DNA from: DASYAN01 sp036501345
GTDB lineage: Bacteria; Chloroflexota; Ktedonobacteria; Ktedonobacterales; Ktedonobacteraceae
Direction of reading: 5' to 3'
NCBI GenBank assembly: GCA_036501345.1
Contig: DASYAN010000402.1
Span: 1 to 10,378 of the forward strand
DNA length: 10,378 nucleotides
Position 1 is the first letter of the stretch. Every line of letters starts with the position of its first letter. Below are positions 6,572 through 10,378 of this stretch, piece after piece. Position numbers and translations under genes: made by a program. The notes beneath the pieces are model-generated. The model worked only from the letters and a program-made list of their open reading frames with translations. It was not told where the DNA came from and did not search any database.

Positions 6572-9500
6572 TTACTCCTCTTCGAAGCCCGTCGAGTTAT
6601 CGAAGTGCAAGGCGCGGCAGTTCTCTGTGACTGTGCGTACGACGTGATCGGGCACACTATCAGGGAATTTGGCCTGGATTTCGAGTGTGACCTGCACGTC
6701 GGCTCCGTTGAGTCCGACCAGATGCTTGATGACTTCATCCATAATTTGTCCAGCATGAGGCGCTACTCTAAGCGCTTCGATGGGTACCGAGCCGTGGAAA
6801 CGATGATACTCTGGCTCGGTGACTTTGGCGATCCGAACTTGTTCTCCTAGCCTAATAGCGCCAGTCACGTTCCCATTGGTTAAGGTGCTATTGCGCTCAA
6901 CTACAATTGGGCTAGCTTGCTCCTTGTGAGCATATAAAGTTGTGCTCTGCTGAACACGTCGTCTCTCGGCTTCTTCCTGAGCTAATCTCTCGGCCTGCAT
7001 CTGGGCGGCTGCCACTTCGGGTTTGACTAGCAGGCCGCTATCAGTGATCGTAATGGACTGCCCTGCTCGGAGATTGACATAGCGTTGGTGCGTTTCGTCC
7101 CAGCCGTCAGCATAGGCAAATGTTTCTTGCTCCCAGGTGAGGGATTGCAGACCAGTACAAATGGCGTTTAGCAGTACCTCACTGTTTTTCAAGCGTGGCA
7201 GATAGATATATTTAGCAAAAGCATCTACTAAATTTTTGATGAGAACATGATTGCCATTGCGAGACCAGAGTGGGATAGCATCCATATACTGCTGGCGTAG
7301 AATCCATCCGGCCATATCGAGAATTAATGCATCTTTTTTCTTCAGGTTATAGCTGGCATTGGGTGCGAGTGGTCCCTGCGGTTGCAGCCTGATGTCCGCT
7401 ATCTGGTCAGATTGTGTGCGCCCATCAAGCTGTTCGGGCACGAGTAGCCAGATGTAGACGTGGGGTATACGTAGCAAGATGGTGTCTTGAGTCTCTTTAG
7501 CTTTCTTTTGGGCCATTGTGTATTGAAAGGCATCGAGATTGAGTTCTTCGCGCTGCTGTACTATCGATGTCCAGGCCCAGTGTTGGCGTACTGCCTGTTT
7601 GAGATCTTCGATATTGTTGCGATCAGGGGCCACGAAAACGAGCGTGTTACGGTAGGTACGAGGTATACTCCCACGCTGGTTAAGCATGGCTTTAGCTTCT
7701 TGCTGAGCCTGGGAGCTCTCATCGCCCTTTGAATGGGTATGTTGGGGCTTCATGATCACTAAGCGTGCAGCAGGGTTATTGTCCTCAATGTCAGCTCCAG
7801 AGTTGGGACAGAGGTGCACACGTGCAAATTCACCCTTGGTACGCTCTTCTGCTTGCAGATACTCTTTGATGATCTTTTCGTAAATGTCCTCTTCTTTATA
7901 TTGGGCTGCACGCTCTTGGGCTAGACGCGTGACACTCTGCTGCGTGGAATACCAGTAACGGGTATCGCTTTGATAGAGATAGGTGGATTCACCAGTCAGG
8001 CGGCGTAGGACATCCCCATAGATGGCAACGTTCTGGCCGGGCAAGGCACTCCCTAGTTTGATATGGTCTACTTCGATGCCTTTGTTTGTGCTGTCTAGCG
8101 TGGGAACGGAGCCGAAGAAGATTGTACGTGCAACGCGGCGAGCAGCGGCAATCCGTCCAAAATTGGGATTGCTATTGTCGATACGCTGTGAAAGCGCCTG
8201 ATCTCCATCGACGTCCTTTTCGATGATCGGGACCCAGTTGTCTTCTAGATATTGGATGAAGAGTGATTGCACTTCGGGCACATCTAAGGGCAGGTTGGCT
8301 GGCATGATCAATGGGCTGCGATCCTGTTGTGCCCACAGTTCATGAATGATTGCCGCCATTAAGCGTAGTACACCACGTGTACGCTGGAACTTCTCGATGC
8401 CCGACCAGTCGGTGAAGAGGCGGTCAAAGAGTTCGGGATGGATCGGATAGGCATCCTTGAGACGGCGTTCGTATTCGGCTTCATGGCAATCACGCGGGAA
8501 CTCCTGGCGATTATCCTGGTAGAATTGGGCAAAGTGTTTGGCAACGGCGTCACGCTTGGGGTAATCCAGGATCGTATCAAAGAGGCGGCGGCGTACGATC
8601 TCAAAGCTTTCGTCGCGATCGGCGGGTCGCCAGGGCGATTCGATGCGCCCGATGATTTGCTTGAGGCGAATGGTGGCTTCACGTCCACGTTCACCGCCAA
8701 TCTCAATTTCGGTTCGACTATCGTGCTTCTCATCGCGCCTATCTTCGGATGCGGGGATGGTGACAACGACCAGGGTACGGGGCGCGACTTTGGCGGCTTC
8801 GGTTAGGGACTGGGCAAAGCTGAGGTTGGCATCAAAGGAACCTCCCGGCAATGCTTTTTCCTCTTTATAGAGCTGACGGGCAAAGACGACCCATTCATCG
8901 ATCAGAATGAGGCAAGGTGCTGCCTGCTCAAAAAGCTGTCGGAGTACGTCAGAGCCGGGACTGATACCGCTCTCGTCGGCACTAGCTACCAGTTCGTAGC
9001 CATCCTTGCCAAGCAGTTGCCAGGCTAATTCACCCCATAGCGTATTGATAATACAGCCATCAGGTTTGACACGGGCGATAGCAGGAGAGAGCGCATGACC
9101 AACTAGGACGGCGCGGCGTGCAGGCATAGGCTGGCAGTGAGCTGCTTCTAGCACTGGCTCCAGACCGGGTAAGTCGGCGGCTGATGCCTTGGAAAAGAGG
9201 TGGTAGAGTGCAAGTAGAGAGTGAGTCTTACCACCACCAAAGTTGGTCTGCAATTCAACCACGGGGTCGCCGCCTGTGCCATTCAAGCGTTTGAGTGCGC
9301 CTGTAAGCAGCTGGCTCAGACCGTAGGTGAGGTATGTACGGCGAAAGAAAGAGCGTGGATCGCGGTATTCGTCGGAGCCTTCACCACGATGTACCTGACC
9401 AAGATCGGCTGCGAACTCAGCATTTTGGTAGTTGCCGGATGCTACGTCTGGATGGGGTGTCACGATATCACGCCAGGCTGGAAGGTCTGAGAGCGTTGCA

Positions 9501-9982
9501 CTGTTGAGAGAGCTGGTCGCGGTCTTGCGTACAACGTTGCGGGCCTGTTCCTCCTGACTCAGGCGGAGCAGATCTTGCTTCATCTTACGCACTTCAGCTG
9601 CCTGTTCAACTGCGGAGACGGCATTGAGTAGGCGTTCGGCGGTATCTAGGGCGCGATAGGTATCATCGGTACTGAAGGGATGCTGATGCGCCCATTTATT
9701 GCGTACTTCGCGTAGTTCACTGACATAGTTGCGCTCACTATGACCGAGTGTGCGTTGGAATACCGTTTTCCACTGATCCCACATGATCAGGAATAGGGCC
9801 TGGGTATCCAACACGAGGTCGGTGCCATCCTCGGTGAAATGATGGTCACGCAGGGCATCGGATGCTGCATAGCGCCAGCGTTCCCCATGGACTGCTTTCA
9901 TCTCACGGGCTACAAATACCTTGAGGCCGTCGCTGAGAATATCTAACGTTTTGCCAACACGGTCTCGGTTAGTGATTGCCAT
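6572..9982 (-). CDS. HEPN (Swt1-type)-DUF499 AAA+ ATPase, defence-island family
   Basis: The protein has 1136 residues. Residues 1-125 look like the Swt1-family HEPN domain, with the R-x4-H motif R94-N-K-W-A-H99 typical of HEPN ribonucleases. The ATPase core has Walker A TNFGGGKTHS (246-255, K252), Walker B LILIDEW (358-364, D362/E363), a sensor-like TLVVVTIPASE (403-413) and the conserved QRTRGVLRLMAAI (533-545), all characteristic of DUF499 (the COG1483 type). A coiled stretch (about 990-1012) leads to a C-terminal domain (about 1046-1136) with RFHGS and VRTVTENCR, which I recognise from full-length family members, so the gene looks intact. The ATG at 9980-9982 has AGAAAGAG at 9990-9997 as ribosome binding site. 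Relatives usually sit with a DUF1156 adenine methylase and a helicase and are thought to act in phage or plasmid defence (possibly the Hma-type system of defence catalogues; from memory). Neither partner is adjacent here. ATPase identity is strong; defence role and RNase activity are inferred. Confidence 0.9.
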   Translation of the reverse strand: MAITNRDRVGKTLDILSDGLKVFVAREMKAVHGERWRYAASDALRDHHFTEDGTDLVLDTQALFLIMWDQWKTVFQRTLGHSERNYVSELREVRNKWAHQHPFSTDDTYRALDTAERLLNAVSAVEQAAEVRKMKQDLLRLSQEEQARNVVRKTATSSLNSATLSDLPAWRDIVTPHPDVASGNYQNAEFAADLGQVHRGEGSDEYRDPRSFFRRTYLTYGLSQLLTGALKRLNGTGGDPVVELQTNFGGGKTHSLLALYHLFSKASAADLPGLEPVLEAAHCQPMPARRAVLVGHALSPAIARVKPDGCIINTLWGELAWQLLGKDGYELVASADESGISPGSDVLRQLFEQAAPCLILIDEWVVFARQLYKEEKALPGGSFDANLSFAQSLTEAAKVAPRTLVVVTIPASEDRRDEKHDSRTEIEIGGERGREATIRLKQIIGRIESPWRPADRDESFEIVRRRLFDTILDYPKRDAVAKHFAQFYQDNRQEFPRDCHEAEYERRLKDAYPIHPELFDRLFTDWSGIEKFQRTRGVLRLMAAIIHELWAQQDRSPLIMPANLPLDVPEVQSLFIQYLEDNWVPIIEKDVDGDQALSQRIDNSNPNFGRIAAARRVARTIFFGSVPTLDSTNKGIEVDHIKLGSALPGQNVAIYGDVLRRLTGESTYLYQSDTRYWYSTQQSVTRLAQERAAQYKEEDIYEKIIKEYLQAEERTKGEFARVHLCPNSGADIEDNNPAARLVIMKPQHTHSKGDESSQAQQEAKAMLNQRGSIPRTYRNTLVFVAPDRNNIEDLKQAVRQHWAWTSIVQQREELNLDAFQYTMAQKKAKETQDTILLRIPHVYIWLLVPEQLDGRTQSDQIADIRLQPQGPLAPNASYNLKKKDALILDMAGWILRQQYMDAIPLWSRNGNHVLIKNLVDAFAKYIYLPRLKNSEVLLNAICTGLQSLTWEQETFAYADGWDETHQRYVNLRAGQSITITDSGLLVKPEVAAAQMQAERLAQEEAERRRVQQSTTLYAHKEQASPIVVERNSTLTNGNVTGAIRLGEQVRIAKVTEPEYHRFHGSVPIEALRVAPHAGQIMDEVIKHLVGLNGADVQVTLEIQAKFPDSVPDHVVRTVTENCRALHFDNSTGFEEE

Positions 9983-10070
9983 GCTTCTGCTCTTTCTAAT
10001 TAACGCGTGTAAAAATATGGTGCGTGATACCTCTGCCCTACCTCACACAATGTCCTCCCACACCAACGGA

Positions 10071-10129
10071 CGCGATAAATCGGGTCCCTACACTCGGGCA
10101 ATGAATTGCTCGGCGGGTGCGATAAATCG
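10071..10129. repeat. Three-unit palindromic interspersed repeat (GCGATAAATCG type)
   Basis: GCGATAAATCG occurs at 10072-10082 and again at 10119-10129. Exactly midway is a related palindrome, GGGCAATGAATTGCTC (10096-10111), so three units follow each other at about 24-bp spacing. Each unit is a small hairpin: CGAT/ATCG around AA, and GGGCAAT/ATTGCTC around GA with one G-T pair. The GGTCCCTAC spacer after the first unit is of a type I associate with short interspersed repeats in Chloroflexota chromosomes (from memory). It lies in the likely 5' leader of the ATPase gene and could be structural in the RNA. Confidence 0.6.
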
Positions 10130-10197
10130 TATTAAATTTAAATTAGTTTTATTGAATTCCATTATTCATTAGGACAAGTTAGATTCTTTATGGTTAC

Positions 10198-10226
10198 ACT
10201 GTAAAACGTCAATTGATATTTGTCAA
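10198..10226 (-). promoter_or_regulatory. Probable sigma70-type promoter for the ATPase gene
   Basis: Read on the minus strand, a perfect -35 TTGACA (10226-10221) is followed after 17 bases by TACAGT (10203-10198), a 4/6 match to TATAAT. A second TTGACG lies 13 bases further on. The start of transcription would be near 10190, about 200 bases before the ATG. An alternative promoter inside the A+T-rich block at 10129-10168 cannot be excluded. Confidence 0.5.
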
Positions 10227-10259
10227 GCAATGAGAGACCCTTGGGTGTGCGGAGGATTT

Positions 10260-10288
10260 TTGCAAGGGGGAAGGAAGTGTGATAGAAT
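10260..10288 (+). promoter_or_regulatory. Probable sigma70-type promoter for the gene starting at 10347
   Basis: TTGCAA (10260-10265, 4/6 match to TTGACA) and TAGAAT (10283-10288, 5/6 match to TATAAT) are separated by the ideal 17 bases, and a TGTGA sequence directly precedes the -10 box. Transcription would begin near 10295, right at the palindrome that follows, leaving a leader of about 50 bases. Confidence 0.6.
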
Positions 10289-10296
10289 CAAAGAGA

Positions 10297-10315
10297 GTAC
10301 AAAGCTAGTTTGTAC
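10297..10315. promoter_or_regulatory. Palindrome at the predicted transcription start, possible operator
   Basis: GTACAAA (10297-10303) and TTTGTAC (10309-10315) are perfect inverted repeats around GCTAG. The site begins nine bases after the -10 box, so a dimeric repressor bound here would block transcription initiation. Equally, the leader RNA could form a seven-pair hairpin there. Self-regulation by the downstream gene product is one possibility but cannot be judged from the ten or so residues seen. Confidence 0.45.
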
Positions 10316-10346
10316 CTGATAGAGGTAAGAAAAAGAGAGGGACGTC

Positions 10347-10378
10347 ATGGATCGAGAGAGATGGGATAAATTAGCGAG
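10347..10378 (+). CDS. Start of an unidentified protein gene, 5' end only
   Basis: The window ends eleven codons into this gene. The ATG at 10347 has a strong ribosome binding site (GAGAGGGA, 10335-10342) at normal spacing and a good promoter further upstream, so the gene call is reasonable despite the length. The visible residues are MDRERWDKLA, charged and hydrophilic, with no signal peptide. This is too little to name a family. It is transcribed divergently from the ATPase gene, so they may share control of the intergenic region. Confidence 0.6.
   Translation, partial: MDRERWDKLA

Larger units (their letters stand above)
9983..10346. other. Divergent intergenic region (364 bp)
   Basis: This stretch separates the minus-strand ATPase gene from a plus-strand gene and contains no credible coding sequence. 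From left to right it holds the ATPase ribosome binding site, a three-unit palindromic repeat (10071-10129), a strongly A+T-rich block (about 10129-10168), a minus-strand promoter (10198-10226), a plus-strand promoter (10260-10288) and a palindrome at the likely plus-strand transcript start (10297-10315). The two promoters face away from each other without overlapping. If the minus-strand promoter is the one used, the ATPase mRNA has a leader of about 200 nt that contains the repeat. Confidence 0.75.

Noticed and set aside
6448..6756. 102-residue minus-strand ORF overlapping the end of the ATPase gene
   Set aside because: It runs in another frame through the ATPase C-terminal coding region and the 21-bp repeats, whose period produces its repeated VPFSSQV pattern; no ribosome binding site or family pattern.
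8359..8806. ORFs of 122 and 135 residues in other frames inside the ATPase gene
   Set aside because: They are open because of the G+C-rich codon pattern of the ATPase gene there; low-complexity Ser/Arg/Pro content and no start signals.
10347..10378. Naming the partial gene as a sigma factor or regulator
   Set aside because: Only about ten residues are visible, which cannot support any family assignment.

Overview
The window most resembles a piece of a Ktedonobacteria-like Chloroflexota chromosome. This rests on family resemblance only: a short XRE-type helix-turn-helix protein of the style common in that class, a membrane Ser/Thr kinase whose outer part is a CBM35/CBM6-like carbohydrate-binding domain, and GCGATAAATCG-type palindromic repeats of a kind I associate with Chloroflexota intergenic DNA. 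No rRNA, tRNA or marker gene is present to confirm it.

Layout. Positions 3-233 (+) hold the 3' end of a small HTH regulator gene. A short gap with a palindrome/hairpin (241-265) separates it from a 1446-residue, largely helical and coiled-coil protein (331-4671, +) that I cannot assign to any family. Between this gene and the next, which converge, lies a 92-bp element with imperfect terminal inverted repeats (4680-4771). On the minus strand follow a membrane Ser/Thr protein kinase with an external sugar-binding-like domain (4781-6418) and, upstream of it, a 1136-residue HEPN(Swt1-type)-DUF499 AAA+ ATPase (6572-9982). The gap between these two carries 21-bp direct repeats with a 5'-TGTCCCC motif that look like the multi-site end of a transposon. 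The ATPase gene is divergent from a new plus-strand gene that only begins in the window (10347). The 364-bp divergent region holds two oppositely directed sigma70-like promoters, a three-unit palindromic repeat and a palindrome near the predicted start of the plus-strand transcript.

How it may work together. The DUF499 ATPase belongs to a family usually found in defence islands beside a DUF1156 adenine methylase and a helicase. Here neither partner is adjacent, and the downstream neighbour is a sensor kinase, so it is either an orphan, a broken remnant, or part of a different arrangement. The HTH protein and the giant coiled-coil protein are co-directional and 97 bp apart, and could be a regulator-effector pair. 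The giant protein has an alanine/arginine heptad tract encoded by 21-bp DNA repeats, a central beta-rich stretch and a C-terminal helix with a stripe of tryptophans. It is the most novel item. Its gene is visibly more A+T-rich than the ATPase gene, which suggests a separate origin. None of these functional links is proven by the sequence alone.
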